Shown here piece after piece: positions 26,710 through 36,853 of a stretch of 64,000 nucleotides of DNA. This DNA is from Hydrotalea sandarakina (GTDB lineage: Bacteria > Bacteroidota > Bacteroidia > Chitinophagales > Chitinophagaceae). Numbering within the stretch: the first letter of the stretch is position 1; the number at the start of each line of letters is the position of its first letter. Location: contig NZ_QKZV01000002.1 of the NCBI RefSeq assembly GCF_003254115.1, forward strand, positions 62,001 to 126,000, read 5' to 3'. The notes beneath the pieces are model-generated. The model did not search any database and was not told the origin of the DNA. It worked only from the letters and a program-made list of their open reading frames with translations. A program made the position numbers and the translations under genes.

Positions 26710-27483
26710 ATGGCCGAAATTTTATTTGAAGTAAATAACGGTATTGCATTTATCACCCTGAATCGTCCTGATAAATTAAATGCTTTCAATCGCTCAATGG
26801 CACTGCTAATGCAAGAAAAGTTACATGCCTGCAATAACAGTGACATTCGTTGTGTATATATTACCGGTGCGGGTAAAGGGTTCTGTGCCGGGCAAGATTT
26901 AGAAGAGGTGCTTGACCACAATGGGCCGGGCATGAATAGAATTTTAAAAGAACAGTTCAACCCCATCATTACACTTATACAACAATTGGAAAAACCTGTA
27001 GTAGCCGCAGTAAATGGTGTTGCCGCAGGTGCCGGTGCTAATATTGCTTTGGCTTGTGATATAGTAGTTGCAAATGAACAGGCATCCTTCATACAAGCAT
27101 TTTCAAAAATTGGTTTAATTCCTGATAGCGGTGGCACTTATTTTTTGCCGCGACTAATTGGATACCAAAAAGCAATGGCATTAATGATGTTAGGTGATAA
27201 AGTATCAGCAACAGAAGCTGTTAATATGGGCATGATTTATAAAGCTTTTCCAACAGGTGATTTTGAGAATGCTGCTAAACAATTCGTTCAGCAATTAGCT
27301 AACATGCCTACCCAAGCATTGGCTTACATAAAACAGGCTTTACAAGCTTCCATGCACCAAAATTTAAATCAGCAATTGGAACTAGAAGATGTATTGCAAC
27401 AAAAAGCAGCTGCTACTAATGATTTTAAAGAGGGGGTAAATGCTTTCATACAAAAACGTACACCCATTTTTACCGGCAATTAA
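26710..27483 (+). CDS. paaG: 1,2-epoxyphenylacetyl-CoA isomerase, enoyl-CoA hydratase family
   Basis: A 257-residue crotonase-fold enzyme. CoA-binding and oxyanion-hole segments are FITLNRPDKLNAFNRSM, GKGFCAGQDLEEV and VAAVNGVAAGAGANIALACD. The active-site acid region is KIGLIPDSGGTYFLPRLIG, where the Asp aligns with the isomerase group (PaaG/PaaB) and the classic hydratase Glu pair is not complete. It follows paaD directly. The role is ring expansion of the epoxide to oxepin-CoA. A general enoyl-CoA hydratase is the alternative, but the operon position and motif favour PaaG. Confidence 0.88.
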   Translation: MAEILFEVNNGIAFITLNRPDKLNAFNRSMALLMQEKLHACNNSDIRCVYITGAGKGFCAGQDLEEVLDHNGPGMNRILKEQFNPIITLIQQLEKPVVAAVNGVAAGAGANIALACDIVVANEQASFIQAFSKIGLIPDSGGTYFLPRLIGYQKAMALMMLGDKVSATEAVNMGMIYKAFPTGDFENAAKQFVQQLANMPTQALAYIKQALQASMHQNLNQQLELEDVLQQKAAATNDFKEGVNAFIQKRTPIFTGN

Positions 27484-27493
27484 AACAAATACT

Positions 27494-27913
27494 ATGTCTG
27501 ATATATCGCCCGAAACAGTTGTACAAGCAATGGTTAATAACGATGCCTTTTCAAAATGGTTAGGTATTCAGGTACTTGCCATTAAAGAAGGATATAGTAA
27601 AATAACCATGAAAGTAAGACCCGAAATGATGAATGGATTAGGCGTAGTACATGGTGGTGTAGCATTTTCTTTTGCCGATAGTGCCTTTGCATTTGCTTGT
27701 AATAACAGAAATCAACTATCGCTGGCATTAGATACTTCCATACAATTTTTAAAACCGGTTCATGTAGGCGATCAATTGGTTGCTGAGGCAGGCGAGTTAC
27801 ACAATGGTAAAAGCACAGGCTTGTATCTGGTTAAAATTTATAACCAGCACAATCATTTAATTGCCTTGTTTAAGGGCACTTGTTTTAGAACTACAAAACC
27901 TGTTGTGGTATGA
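27494..27913 (+). CDS. paaI: Hydroxyphenylacetyl-CoA thioesterase, hotdog fold
   Basis: A 139-residue hotdog-fold thioesterase. The PaaI-type signature is GLGVVHGGVAFSFADSAFAF, with the catalytic Asp in FADSAF, followed by SIQFLKPVHVGDQLVAEAGE. ATG at 27494 (MSDISPE) is chosen over one at 27440 that lies inside paaG. PaaI hydrolyses stalled CoA esters, protecting the CoA pool during phenylacetate breakdown. It lies ten bases after paaG and overlaps paaY by four bases (ATGA). Assignment is firm. Confidence 0.93.
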   Translation: MSDISPETVVQAMVNNDAFSKWLGIQVLAIKEGYSKITMKVRPEMMNGLGVVHGGVAFSFADSAFAFACNNRNQLSLALDTSIQFLKPVHVGDQLVAEAGELHNGKSTGLYLVKIYNQHNHLIALFKGTCFRTTKPVVV

Positions 27914-28515
27914 TTTATAAGTTTCGGCAATACATTCCCGTTATTCATCCATCGGCATTTGTACATCCGCAGGCTACTGTTACCGGAAATGTTATTATTG
28001 GTAAAGATGTTTACATTGGTCCGGGCGCTGCCATACGGGGTGATTGGGGCAAGATTGTGATAGAAGATGGTTGCAATGTGCAGGAAAATTGTACCATACA
28101 TATGTTTCCCGGTATAACGGTAACTTTAAAACAAAATGCTCATATTGGACATGGTGCAATTATTCATGGTGCTACCATTGGCGAAAATTGTTTAATTGGC
28201 ATGAATGCCGTTATTATGGATAATGTAGTTTTAGGCAATGAATGCATTGTTGGAGCTTTAACGTTTATTAAAGCGGATACCATTTTTGAAGCAAGAAGTT
28301 TGATTGTTGGAAATCCCGCCAAAAAAATAAAAGAAGTTAGTGATGAAATGATTCAGTGGAAAACTGAGGGTACTGCATTATACCAAGCATTACCGGAACA
28401 AATGCGCTTGTACTGGGAACCTTGTAACCCTTTAACTGAAATGCCAGGAGAACTCGATATAAATGACATTGAGCAAGCATATAAAACATGGAATGAAACA
28501 AAGCCGCGTAAATAA
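27910..28515 (+). CDS. paaY: PaaY, gamma-carbonic anhydrase-like hexapeptide protein
   Basis: A 201-residue left-handed beta-helix protein built from hexapeptide repeats (NVIIGKDVYIGPGAAIRGDW, GHGAIIHGATIGENCLIGMN). Metal-binding His residues are expected in NAHIGHGAIIHG. In characterised operons PaaY is a thioesterase acting on ring-hydroxylated CoA esters. The start ATG overlaps the paaI stop (ATGA), so translation is coupled, and it is the last gene of the operon. It is followed by a short gap and obgE with its own box. Identity as PaaY rests on the operon; the protein alone is a gamma-carbonic anhydrase family member. Confidence 0.92.
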   Translation: MIYKFRQYIPVIHPSAFVHPQATVTGNVIIGKDVYIGPGAAIRGDWGKIVIEDGCNVQENCTIHMFPGITVTLKQNAHIGHGAIIHGATIGENCLIGMNAVIMDNVVLGNECIVGALTFIKADTIFEARSLIVGNPAKKIKEVSDEMIQWKTEGTALYQALPEQMRLYWEPCNPLTEMPGELDINDIEQAYKTWNETKPRK

Positions 28516-28526
28516 CTGCTTTGTGT

Positions 28527-28534
28527 TACCTTTG
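28527..28534 (+). promoter_or_regulatory. Putative -7 box for obgE
   Basis: TACCTTTG fits TAnnTTTG, 23 bases before the GTG start of obgE. No good -33 element was seen 17-23 bases upstream, so support is partial. Confidence 0.4.
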
Positions 28535-28557
28535 TGCGCTGAACTTAATAATGAATT

Positions 28558-29562
28558 GTGCCTGATAATAATTTCATAGACTATATACGTATTTTTTGTA
28601 GAAGTGGCCACGGTGGTGCCGGTGCCAGCCATTTTATGCGCAATAAATTAACTGCAAAAGGAGGGCCTGATGGGGGTAATGGGGGGCGTGGCGGTCATAT
28701 CATTTTACGCGGAAATGCCAACTTATGGACGTTACTGCATTTGCGTTACTACAAAAATGTATTGGCACAAAATGGTGAGCCGGGTTCAAAAAATAATTGC
28801 ACCGGACACGATGGGGAAGATATTATTATTGAAGTGCCACTTGGAACCATTGCAAAAGATGAAGCTACAGGTGCAATTGAAGCTGAAATATTAGAAGATA
28901 AACAAGAAATTATTTGGTTGCGGGGCGGCCGTGGTGGTTTGGGCAATGCCAATTTTGCAACACCCACCAATCAAGCACCTGAATATGCACAACCCGGTGA
29001 ACCGGGAACTGAAGGCTGGAAGTACCTTGAATTGAAGGTACTAGCCGATGTAGGATTAGTAGGTTTCCCCAATGCCGGAAAATCTACTTTATTAAGTGTT
29101 ATTACTGCGGCTAAGCCAAAAATTGCTGATTATGCGTTTACGACACTTGTGCCACAGTTAGGTATGGTGGCTTACCGCGATGGTAAAAGTTTTTGTATTG
29201 CCGATTTACCCGGAATTATTGAAGGTGCTGCTGAAGGTAAGGGATTAGGTCATCGATTTTTACGTCATATTGAACGAAATGCTGTTTTACTATTTCTTAT
29301 TCCTGCCGATAGTAATGATCATGCCGCCGAATTTCAAATTTTATTGAATGAACTTTCTGCTTACAATCCGGAAATGTTACAGAAAGATTTTATGATTGCA
29401 ATCAGCAAAGCTGATATGCTGGATGAAGAGTTGAAAGCAGAAATTGCTAACCACCTTCCCAAAAATATTCCACATCTCTTCATTTCATCTGTTACGGGCG
29501 AAGGGTTAATGGCGTTAAAAGATGCTTTATGGCAATTATTGAATAAACCTGTTTCAGCGTAA
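28558..29562 (+). CDS. obgE: GTPase ObgE/CgtA
   Basis: A 334-residue ribosome-associated GTPase. The Obg glycine-rich domain fills about 1-160 ([38 protein letters not shown]). The G domain follows: G1 [10 protein letters not shown]3 [10 protein letters not shown]4 SKAD, and G5 near SSVTGEGL. The start is GTG at 28558, because an in-frame stop lies just upstream and no ATG fits the Obg N-terminus ([16 protein letters not shown]). The C-terminal extension found in some Obg proteins is absent, usual for this phylum. Involved in 50S maturation and growth control. Confidence 0.96.
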   Translation: MPDNNFIDYIRIFCRSGHGGAGASHFMRNKLTAKGGPDGGNGGRGGHIILRGNANLWTLLHLRYYKNVLAQNGEPGSKNNCTGHDGEDIIIEVPLGTIAKDEATGAIEAEILEDKQEIIWLRGGRGGLGNANFATPTNQAPEYAQPGEPGTEGWKYLELKVLADVGLVGFPNAGKSTLLSVITAAKPKIADYAFTTLVPQLGMVAYRDGKSFCIADLPGIIEGAAEGKGLGHRFLRHIERNAVLLFLIPADSNDHAAEFQILLNELSAYNPEMLQKDFMIAISKADMLDEELKAEIANHLPKNIPHLFISSVTGEGLMALKDALWQLLNKPVSA

Positions 29563-29883
29563 AGGGTATTACGTTATTTATTATAATTTATTTCATACGT
29601 AGTTTTCTAGGCTTTTTCTTTTAAAAACAAACAAACGTTCGTCATTTTGTTGGTAATATTTTATTAATATTCCAAAATTTTGCATCATGGGTTACCTTTT
29701 TTGTATTTTTGTATTAATCAATGAATGCAGTAGGCCTTACTAAATTCTTTCTTCAACGTTCTTCGCTTGCCTACTATGAAATACAATAGATGATTGGTTG
29801 TCCAATGAAATCAATTTTTTAACAACAAAAAATGATGTGAAAGCATCAGCGGTAAATTATTGTTTCATTTAAAACCAAAAAAC
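29563..29883 (+). other. Intergenic region with promoter and long leader
   Basis: No gene is seen. A promoter fits at 29679-29711: TTTG (29679-29682), 21 bases, TATTTTTG (29704-29711). This leaves a leader of about 165 bases before the ATG at 29884. The leader holds only a weak hairpin, ATTGG-TTGT-CCAAT near 29793. No terminator for obgE was recognised. Confidence 0.5.
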
Positions 29884-30297
29884 ATGAAAAGAATTAATTT
29901 AAACAAAGTAGCACGTAATTTTTTTGCAGGTAGCTTATTAGCTGCAGCCTTATTCTTATCGGTTAATACCAATGCTCGCACCGTTAGCACCGAGAATGAC
30001 AATAACAAAGTGCAAATTAAATATACCGGTAGCAGTGAAGATTTTGTAAACTTTACTGTAACCTATGCAAACCCTACCGGTAGCAGATTTGATTTAACTT
30101 TCTACGACGAAAATGGCAATGTTATTTATTCCGATTCGTTTAAAGACAAAAATTTTGTAAAACGTTTTAGTGTTCCTAAAAATGCTTATCAAAAATTAAC
30201 AGCTGTAGTAAGCAACGCAAACGGCAATGATGTAAAGAAATTTGATATTTCTATTCGCACCCGTTTAGTAGATGATGTAAAAATTAACCAACTGTAG
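29884..30297 (+). CDS. Small exported protein of unknown function
   Basis: A 137-residue protein. A signal peptide spans about 1-32 (FAGSLLAAALFLSVNTNA, cleavage after NARTVS or NA-RT). The mature part is a predicted single beta-sandwich (KVQIKYTGSSEDFVNFTVTY, FDLTFYDENGNVIYSDSF, KLTAVVSNANGNDVKKFDIS), resembling small secreted beta proteins that are common and often abundant in Chitinophagaceae. ATG at 29884 is chosen over the upstream TTG at 29860. It is monocistronic, with its own promoter, a long leader and a strong terminator, which suggests high independent expression. No family name is given. Confidence 0.8.
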   Translation: MKRINLNKVARNFFAGSLLAAALFLSVNTNARTVSTENDNNKVQIKYTGSSEDFVNFTVTYANPTGSRFDLTFYDENGNVIYSDSFKDKNFVKRFSVPKNAYQKLTAVVSNANGNDVKKFDISIRTRLVDDVKINQL

Positions 30298-30313
30298 TAA
30301 CCCAAAAAAATGT

Positions 30314-30348
30314 AAAAAGCCTGTTCCTAAATTGAACAGGCTTTTTTT
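30314..30348 (+). terminator. Intrinsic terminator
   Basis: AAAAAGCCTGTTC (30314-30326) pairs perfectly with its complement starting at 30334 around CTAAATT, and a run of seven T follows. It ends the small exported protein gene. The A-rich 5' arm also allows partial function for the convergent SNF2 gene. Confidence 0.85.
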
Positions 30349-30398
30349 ATGGAATGAAATGATTATTTTAAAGCGATTTGTTTTTCTTGATTGAGTCA

Positions 30399-33300
30399 TT
30401 AACTAAATAGGTATTCCAGATCTTCTCTGCTTAATGATTTTACGAAGCTTTCATCATCGGTAATCAAATCACGGGCTAAGGCTCTTTTCCTTTCCTGCAA
30501 GGTTAATATTTTATCTTCAACCGTATCGGTACAAATCATTCTGTAAGCAAAAATGTTTTTGGTTTGGCCAATGCGGTGGGTTCTGTCAATAGCTTGTTGT
30601 TCAACGGCCGGATTCCACCAGGGATCAACAATATATACATAATCGGCAGCGGTTAAATTTAAACCCACACCACCTGCTTTTAATGATATTAAGAACACCC
30701 TGCAATTTTCATCATTTTGAAAACGCTCAATAGCTTTTTGTCTTCCTTCTGCTGAAGTGCTTCCATCAAAATATTCATAATCTATTCCCAGTTCATTCAG
30801 CTTTTCTTTTATCAATGAAAGCATACCTATAAACTGTGAAAATACCAAAGCTTTATGATTGCTGATGTTTTCTGAAATTTCACGACCCAATTCTTCCAAC
30901 TTTACAGAAACATTGGGGAATTTTTCATCATCTTTTATAATGGCCGGACTATCACAAATTTGGCGCAGCTTCATTAAACCTTGCAAAATGGTGAGTTGCG
31001 ATTTTTGTACGCCTTGTGCATCAACAGTGCCTAATATTTTTTCACGGTAATCATTGCGGTAAGCATCATATATTTTGCGTTGTTCACTTCCCATTTCACA
31101 GAATAAAACAATTTCTTGTTTTTCGGGCAAGTCTTCTGCTACTTGCTCCTTTGTTCTTCTTAGTATAAATGGATATAATAATTTTCGTAAATGCTCCTTT
31201 TGTTCTTTTTCATTGAATTTATCAATGGGAATCGCAAATTCCTGCTTAAAAAATTCTATACTGCCCAACATGCCAGGGTTCAAAAAGTTCATTTGCGCAA
31301 AGATGTCAAAAGTGTTGTTTTGCAAAGGGGTACCACTTAAACAGAGCTTGTTTTTAGCCTTCAGTAAACCGGCAGCTTTTGTTATTTTACTCGCTGGGTT
31401 TTTAATGGCCTGGCTTTCATCTAATATTACATAATCAAAATTAATGTCAACAAATTGCTTTATGTCGCTACGTAAAGTGCCATACGTTGTTATAATAATA
31501 TCATATTTGTTATCCGCTAACAAATCTTTATCTCTGGCACCACCATGATGAATATAATAAGTAAGTTCCGGTGTGAATTTTTTTATTTCATTTTGCCAGT
31601 TATACATTAGTGTAGTAGGACAAATAACCAAAGCCTTTAAATGACCTTGTTGTTGTTTTAAATGGTAAATAAACGTAAGTGCTTGAATGGTTTTACCTAA
31701 ACCCATATCATCTGCTAAAATTCCACCCCATTCAACTTCGTGTAAATAATTTAGCCATTGAAAACCGCTTTCTTGATAGGGGCGCAGTATTTTTTGTAAA
31801 GGAGCCGGTGCTGCAATTGGCTGTATGCTAAAGTTTTCTTTTAATTTTTCAAATTTTTCTTCCAATTGTATGGTTAATTCGGCTTCATTACGTTGTTCAT
31901 ACAATTCTTCAATTACACTAAAATGATACTTGCTTAGTTTTATATTCGTGGTTTTTCCTTCGCCAATTCTGAACAATAAAGCATATTTCTTAAGCCATTC
32001 TTCAGGTAATATACCCAATGTGCCATCGCTTAATTGTACAAATTGTTGCTTATTGGCTAATGCTTTTTTTACATCGGCAACCGTAATTTTTTGTTCTCCA
32101 AACTGTATTTCAACTTTTGCATCAAACCAGTCGGTGTGTGAACTTATGTAAATTTTGGTAGAAGGTTTCGCCGTATTAAATCTAAATTTTTTAAGTGTAT
32201 CAAAACCAAAAATTGGGGTTGAACGATCTTTTAGTGAATCGATAAATAAAAAGAACCAATTGTTTTTCAATACATCGGCACCTTTTAACGCCAATGTATT
32301 GCCGTTTTCTGATTGTAAAAAGTGGGAATATAGTTTTTGGATAGATTCAATGAATTGATGCTCAGCTTCTTTGTTTCTATGAATTACTACAATACTGTCG
32401 CCTTTTGGAATAATGATTTTATCATTATCGCCTTGTTTAACTTCATAACCCTGATATGTGAAAATGGGTTGAAATAATAAATAATCACCTTTTTCTTTTA
32501 ATAAAATGGCACAGTCGGGTTTACTATCTCTTATTTCTTTCTTTTGAATATTGCCAAATTGAATATTGTATTGTTTGGATAATGGCAATATGAACTGGGT
32601 TAACTGTTGCTGCCAGTTATCAGGTGATATTGTAATTTTTCCTTCGGGTAAAAATTTTTCAATTAATAAAATGTCCTCAGGTTTATCCCAATTATAAAAC
32701 ACGCCATTGTGCGCAAATAAAAAAGGTGAATTAATTTCATTTTCTTGAATAGCTACACGACCAATTGGCAGTTTAGCATAGCACTCAACTATGTATTCAT
32801 TGGGAGTTTGTTGAATAAAAAATTCAGGAATTAAGGTTTGTTGTGCCAATTGTGTTGGCTCAATATTCGCCGTGGTAAATGTTTTTCCTGAAGGAAGATA
32901 AAAGCAGAAATTACTTTCTGCTAATTCAACAAATAACTTTTTGTATTTGGGGTGAAGATATTCGTTGATTAGTTGTTTGGTTTCTTCCGGTAAATCGTCG
33001 CCATGTTGTTGAATAATATTATCCCATATACCACTGAATGGTGAATTGCGGGTTAAATATTTATTTACTTCAGCAGGTAATACTTTCCGTAGTTGTTGAA
33101 GTAAAATTTTGTCATCTTCTGAAAACGGTTCTGTATTGACGAACTTATTTAAGTCAAGCTTTTCTACCTTATTAATAAACTTAGTAAAGTGCTCATCAAT
33201 TTCACCTTGTATGGCTTCTATTTGTAAGTAGGGATATTGTGGTTGGTTAAAAATAAGTACCGTTCCCAACTTCAGTTGTGCTTTTTCAATTGTGGTTGTA

Positions 33301-34190
33301 ATGGGTGGTATATCGGATTCAGCCACTACAACTTTTTCTGAATTACGTTCGGTGCTATAGTTTAATGCCTCTTGTTTTTCAGTTGAAATGTTTGTATTAA
33401 TGCGTTTTATGGAAGGGTCTAATACTTTTAAAAACGGTTTACCATTGGTGTAGGTAAATTCAAATTTATCGGTTAAATCATCTGATAGCGAGTAACCGTA
33501 GATTGACAATAATTTATTTTTCTCCTTATCCCAATTTCGAATAGTATCAAAATAATTAGGCCCATAATTGTTTAGTAATTGTAAAAATACAATGGTTTTA
33601 TGCACGCATAGGGGGTGATGCATGTCGCTATTACAATTACAACTTGTATCAAAATTTCTTTCTTCATTTTTTTGCAGAATCACATTCATTTTTTCACCTT
33701 CCATTATCACCTCGGCCAACACTTTTTCATCTTTGGCTTCAATAATATTGGCAGTGTTGTAGCGTGTAAATCCTTCTGCTAAAGAAAAGTTTTCATTACC
33801 TGAAAGCATTTTAATTAGTTTTATATCTAATGCTTTCATTTTTACAACCGTATGCTTTTGGTTATAATGCACTTCTTTTTCGCCCAAAATATTTTTGTCA
33901 ATCATTTCCTGTAACTGAAATAAAGCAGCAGCTTTATGCCTGCAAATTTCAGTTAGATTGTAAGGGCATGTGCATCGGAGTGAAAGTGTTTGCGGATCTT
34001 TATAATGTTGTATGTAAACTTTATAAAATGTACCGTACGAGTCATCTTTTACTCTAAATACAACGCTATTCATTAATGCATCGTGCTCAATTAATTCCAA
34101 GTTACCCGTAGTATGAATTTTTTTCCCACGACGAATAACTTCTTCTGCGCCATTATTGTAAATATGTTTTATTAAATACGGTAATGCCAT
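30399..34190 (-). CDS. SNF2/Rad54-type helicase with two SWIM-like zinc motifs
   Basis: A 1263-residue Snf2-family DNA translocase. The C-terminal half holds the helicase core: Walker A region LADDMGLGKTIQALTF, motif II LDESQAIKN, motif III LSGTPLQNN, and motifs V-VI (LKAGGVGLNLTAADYV, AIDRTHRIGQTK). The N-terminal half contains a SWIM zinc motif Cys73-x-Cys75-x7-Cys83-x-His85 and a second similar set Cys184-x-Cys186-x8-Cys195-x-His197. Bacterial SWIM-SNF2 proteins are known but poorly characterised; roles in DNA repair or chromatin-like remodelling are assumed. It stands alone on the minus strand. The ATG at 34190 gives MALPYLIKHIYNNG. Family firm, cellular role unknown. Confidence 0.93.
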   Translation of the reverse strand: MALPYLIKHIYNNGAEEVIRRGKKIHTTGNLELIEHDALMNSVVFRVKDDSYGTFYKVYIQHYKDPQTLSLRCTCPYNLTEICRHKAAALFQLQEMIDKNILGEKEVHYNQKHTVVKMKALDIKLIKMLSGNENFSLAEGFTRYNTANIIEAKDEKVLAEVIMEGEKMNVILQKNEERNFDTSCNCNSDMHHPLCVHKTIVFLQLLNNYGPNYFDTIRNWDKEKNKLLSIYGYSLSDDLTDKFEFTYTNGKPFLKVLDPSIKRINTNISTEKQEALNYSTERNSEKVVVAESDIPPITTTIEKAQLKLGTVLIFNQPQYPYLQIEAIQGEIDEHFTKFINKVEKLDLNKFVNTEPFSEDDKILLQQLRKVLPAEVNKYLTRNSPFSGIWDNIIQQHGDDLPEETKQLINEYLHPKYKKLFVELAESNFCFYLPSGKTFTTANIEPTQLAQQTLIPEFFIQQTPNEYIVECYAKLPIGRVAIQENEINSPFLFAHNGVFYNWDKPEDILLIEKFLPEGKITISPDNWQQQLTQFILPLSKQYNIQFGNIQKKEIRDSKPDCAILLKEKGDYLLFQPIFTYQGYEVKQGDNDKIIIPKGDSIVVIHRNKEAEHQFIESIQKLYSHFLQSENGNTLALKGADVLKNNWFFLFIDSLKDRSTPIFGFDTLKKFRFNTAKPSTKIYISSHTDWFDAKVEIQFGEQKITVADVKKALANKQQFVQLSDGTLGILPEEWLKKYALLFRIGEGKTTNIKLSKYHFSVIEELYEQRNEAELTIQLEEKFEKLKENFSIQPIAAPAPLQKILRPYQESGFQWLNYLHEVEWGGILADDMGLGKTIQALTFIYHLKQQQGHLKALVICPTTLMYNWQNEIKKFTPELTYYIHHGGARDKDLLADNKYDIIITTYGTLRSDIKQFVDINFDYVILDESQAIKNPASKITKAAGLLKAKNKLCLSGTPLQNNTFDIFAQMNFLNPGMLGSIEFFKQEFAIPIDKFNEKEQKEHLRKLLYPFILRRTKEQVAEDLPEKQEIVLFCEMGSEQRKIYDAYRNDYREKILGTVDAQGVQKSQLTILQGLMKLRQICDSPAIIKDDEKFPNVSVKLEELGREISENISNHKALVFSQFIGMLSLIKEKLNELGIDYEYFDGSTSAEGRQKAIERFQNDENCRVFLISLKAGGVGLNLTAADYVYIVDPWWNPAVEQQAIDRTHRIGQTKNIFAYRMICTDTVEDKILTLQERKRALARDLITDDESFVKSLSREDLEYLFS

Positions 34191-34342
34191 AAATACACAA
34201 ACACTACTAAAATGATAAAATGATTTTTCAGGATGTTCCCGAAAAGGGCAATTTGCAAAATTAAGTATTTATGGCGTAGGCTGCGGTAAAAAATAAATGC
34301 TGAATATGAAATGTTTGTTAAGGAAAATATAGAAAGCTTAAA

Positions 34343-35065
34343 TTATCCTATTTGTAACGCTCCATTTTTATAGATCGGCAATATGTTGGCAACATCGGGT
34401 GTTACACAATATTCCAAATCCTTTTCAAGTCCATAAGCTGCCAAGCGATGCCAATGCGTGGTTTTTCTAATAAACTGATGCATATTGTTTTGATGCATGG
34501 CGTACATTTCTGCAGCCATTAATGAGGAATCGCAATGAATATGAAAATGAGGCGCTATTTGTTGTATAACGGCTCCTGCAAACAAAGTGTCTTCTAAATT
34601 AAATTTATCTTTCCAGGCGGAACAACCTAATATTACCTGCTTTTTTTGTTGAATAAGATAATTGGCTACTGCCGATAAATTGGGAAAGGAACCGGTTATA
34701 ATTTCAGCGGCACCATTGTTTAAGGCCATGTGTAGCATTTTAGTGCCATTGGTAGTGGTTAATACCAGTGTTTTTCCTTTTATGAAAGAAGCAGGATAAT
34801 CGCCGGGTGAATTGCCATATTGTAATCCTTCAATTACTTTCCCATCGCGTTCGCCGGCGGTAATACTGTTAGGGGTTGCATTGCCAATGGCTATGCATTG
34901 CGCAACACTATCAACCGGAATTACTTTTTCTGCGCCATTGTACAAAGCGGTTGCTATGGTTGATGTAGCTCTGAAAACATCAATAATTACAACAATCGTA
35001 TTATTCAAATCATATAAATGTAATAATGCAGGCGACAAAACGGTGTGTAAAGCGGGAAGTTTCAT
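34343..35065 (-). CDS. comB: 2-phosphosulfolactate phosphatase (ComB family)
   Basis: A 240-residue protein of the ComB family, named for coenzyme M synthesis in archaea. Blocks seen are VVIIDVFRATSTIATALYNG, ITAGERDGKVIEGLQYGNSP and LVLTTTNGTKMLH, with the ending CVTPDVANILPIYKNG. Many Bacteroidota carry this gene, where it may act in sulfolactate or sulfonolipid-related metabolism; that is an inference. No neighbour supports a pathway. The start at 35065 (MKLPALHTVLSP) fits. Confidence 0.9.
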   Translation of the reverse strand: MKLPALHTVLSPALLHLYDLNNTIVVIIDVFRATSTIATALYNGAEKVIPVDSVAQCIAIGNATPNSITAGERDGKVIEGLQYGNSPGDYPASFIKGKTLVLTTTNGTKMLHMALNNGAAEIITGSFPNLSAVANYLIQQKKQVILGCSAWKDKFNLEDTLFAGAVIQQIAPHFHIHCDSSLMAAEMYAMHQNNMHQFIRKTTHWHRLAAYGLEKDLEYCVTPDVANILPIYKNGALQIG

Positions 35066-35174
35066 AATATTTCACTTGGTTAACTACTATCTCTTCTTTC
35101 AACTTCTTTGAACTGCAGTTGTGAAAAAAAGAAATGCAAATATAATTGCAAATGTTTGTGGTAGTTGTATTATA

Positions 35175-35603
35175 CTATTTTCTATATTCAATTTTTACTT
35201 TAACAACACCGGCATTTATCATGTCTATATTTTTTGCAGCCGATTTACTTAAATCAATAATTCTACCCCTAACAAATGGGCCTCTGTCATTTACTCGTAC
35301 AATTACAGATTTATGGTTGCTTAAATTCGTAACACGCACTTTTGTTCCAAAAGGCAACTGTTTATGTGCAGCAGTAAGTAATGATTGATGAAAAGCTTCG
35401 CCACTGGCGGTTCTTCTTCCTTCAAATTTATCGCCATAATACGAGGCATAGCCATATTCCGTGTGTATGCGACCACTTCCGGTTAATGCATTATCCGGTA
35501 TGGTTTTGCGATGACAGGCGGCAGCCAGCAGTATTAAAAATACGAAAAAATACTTATGTAATACTTTGCTTGTGAAGTGAGGTTTTTTAACAGATACTAG
35601 CAT
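35175..35603 (-). CDS. rlpA: RlpA-like double-psi beta-barrel lipoprotein
   Basis: A 142-residue lipoprotein with lipobox LLAAAC near residue 29. The mature region is a single DPBB domain of the septal RlpA type: [60 protein letters not shown]. The catalytic-type Asp and His positions ([19 protein letters not shown]) are retained, so it could act as a lytic transglycosylase on denuded glycan strands. There is no SPOR domain, unlike E. coli RlpA. ATG at 35603 is used; a TTG at 35624 would extend it by seven residues. Confidence 0.88.
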   Translation of the reverse strand: MLVSVKKPHFTSKVLHKYFFVFLILLAAACHRKTIPDNALTGSGRIHTEYGYASYYGDKFEGRRTASGEAFHQSLLTAAHKQLPFGTKVRVTNLSNHKSVIVRVNDRGPFVRGRIIDLSKSAAKNIDMINAGVVKVKIEYRK

Positions 35604-35688
35604 TATTATTTTTTTTGTTGGCAATATATTAAAATAATAGGCAACATTACTTTTGTTGCCTATTCAAATAAAAATGTTTAAATGCTTT

Positions 35689-36780
35689 TTAGGATAAAAA
35701 TGGCATTTTTACAATTTGTGCTTTTACCAAACTATTCCTTATTTCAATAAAAATGTTATTGCCTAATGTGGCATGTTGAATTTGAACATAACCCATGCCA
35801 ATGCCTTTGTTTAAGGACGGTGATTGTGTGCCACTGGTAACATGACCAATGGTTTCACCTGCTTCATTTTTAATTAAATAATTGTGTCGTGGTATTCCAC
35901 GGTCAATCATTTCAAAGCCTACTAATTTTTTTTGAATGCCATTCTGTTTTTGTTCATGCAAAATAGATTTGGCGGTAAATTCTTTTGTAAATTTTGTAAT
36001 CCATCCCAAGCCTGCCTCTAAAGGGCTAGTTGTGTCATCTATATCATTACCATATAAGCAATAACCCATTTCTAAACGCAAAGTATCACGAGCACCAAGC
36101 CCAATGGGTTTTAAGCCTTGTGGGGTACCTGTTTGTAAAATGGCATTCCAAATAGTAGTAGCGGCATCATTACTATCTTCAAAATAAATTTCAATACCGC
36201 CTGCACCGGTATAGCCGGTTGCACTAATTAAAACATTGTCAATGCCTGCAAAAGTTGTTTTAATAAAACTATAGTAAGGTAAATTTAAAATATCGGCACC
36301 GGCAAGTGGTTGTAAAATTTTGGTAGCATTGGGTCCTTGAATGGCTAACAAACAGGTTTTATCGCTAATGTTGTGCATTTCAGCACCAAAGTCTTTATTA
36401 AAATTGGCAATCCAGTTCCAATCTTTTTCAATGTTGGCAGCATTTACCACCAACATGTAAGCTTTATTTTCTTCTAAACAATACACAATTAAATCATCAA
36501 CAATACCGCCTTGTTCATTGGTTAAACAACTATACTGTGCTTTTCCCTTCGTTAACTTAGAAGCATCATTTGTTGTAACTTGTTGTATAAGGGGTAAGGC
36601 TTGCGGTCCTTTAATAATGAATTCGCCCATGTGGCTAACATCAAATATACCGGCATTGGTTCTAACTGTTTGGTGTTCATCATTAATGCCGCTGTAGCTA
36701 ATGGGCATATTGTAACCTGCAAATTCGGCCATTTTTGCACCCAGTGCTATGTGAAATTGTGTAAAAGGTGTATTCTTCAT
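35689..36780 (-). CDS. gcvT: Aminomethyltransferase, glycine cleavage T-protein
   Basis: A 363-residue folate-dependent enzyme of the glycine cleavage system. Sequence blocks are [53 protein letters not shown] and [20 protein letters not shown], with the conserved Asp of the folate site ([10 protein letters not shown] follows). The C-terminal beta-barrel ends [18 protein letters not shown]. It is followed on its strand by rlpA after 85 bases. The other gcv genes are not in the window. Assignment is firm. Confidence 0.96.
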   Translation of the reverse strand: MKNTPFTQFHIALGAKMAEFAGYNMPISYSGINDEHQTVRTNAGIFDVSHMGEFIIKGPQALPLIQQVTTNDASKLTKGKAQYSCLTNEQGGIVDDLIVYCLEENKAYMLVVNAANIEKDWNWIANFNKDFGAEMHNISDKTCLLAIQGPNATKILQPLAGADILNLPYYSFIKTTFAGIDNVLISATGYTGAGGIEIYFEDSNDAATTIWNAILQTGTPQGLKPIGLGARDTLRLEMGYCLYGNDIDDTTSPLEAGLGWITKFTKEFTAKSILHEQKQNGIQKKLVGFEMIDRGIPRHNYLIKNEAGETIGHVTSGTQSPSLNKGIGMGYVQIQHATLGNNIFIEIRNSLVKAQIVKMPFLS

Positions 36781-36853
36781 GTTGCATTTTTGTTGGCAAC
36801 AAAAGTAAGTGTTGTAGGCATGGTGAAAAAAATAATTACATCGCCTTCTTATT

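Noticed and set aside
26697-27137. 146-codon minus-strand frame across paaG
   Set aside because: Antisense of a conserved crotonase-fold gene.
31075-31434. 119-codon plus-strand frame inside the SNF2 gene
   Set aside because: Antisense shadow of a strongly conserved helicase core.
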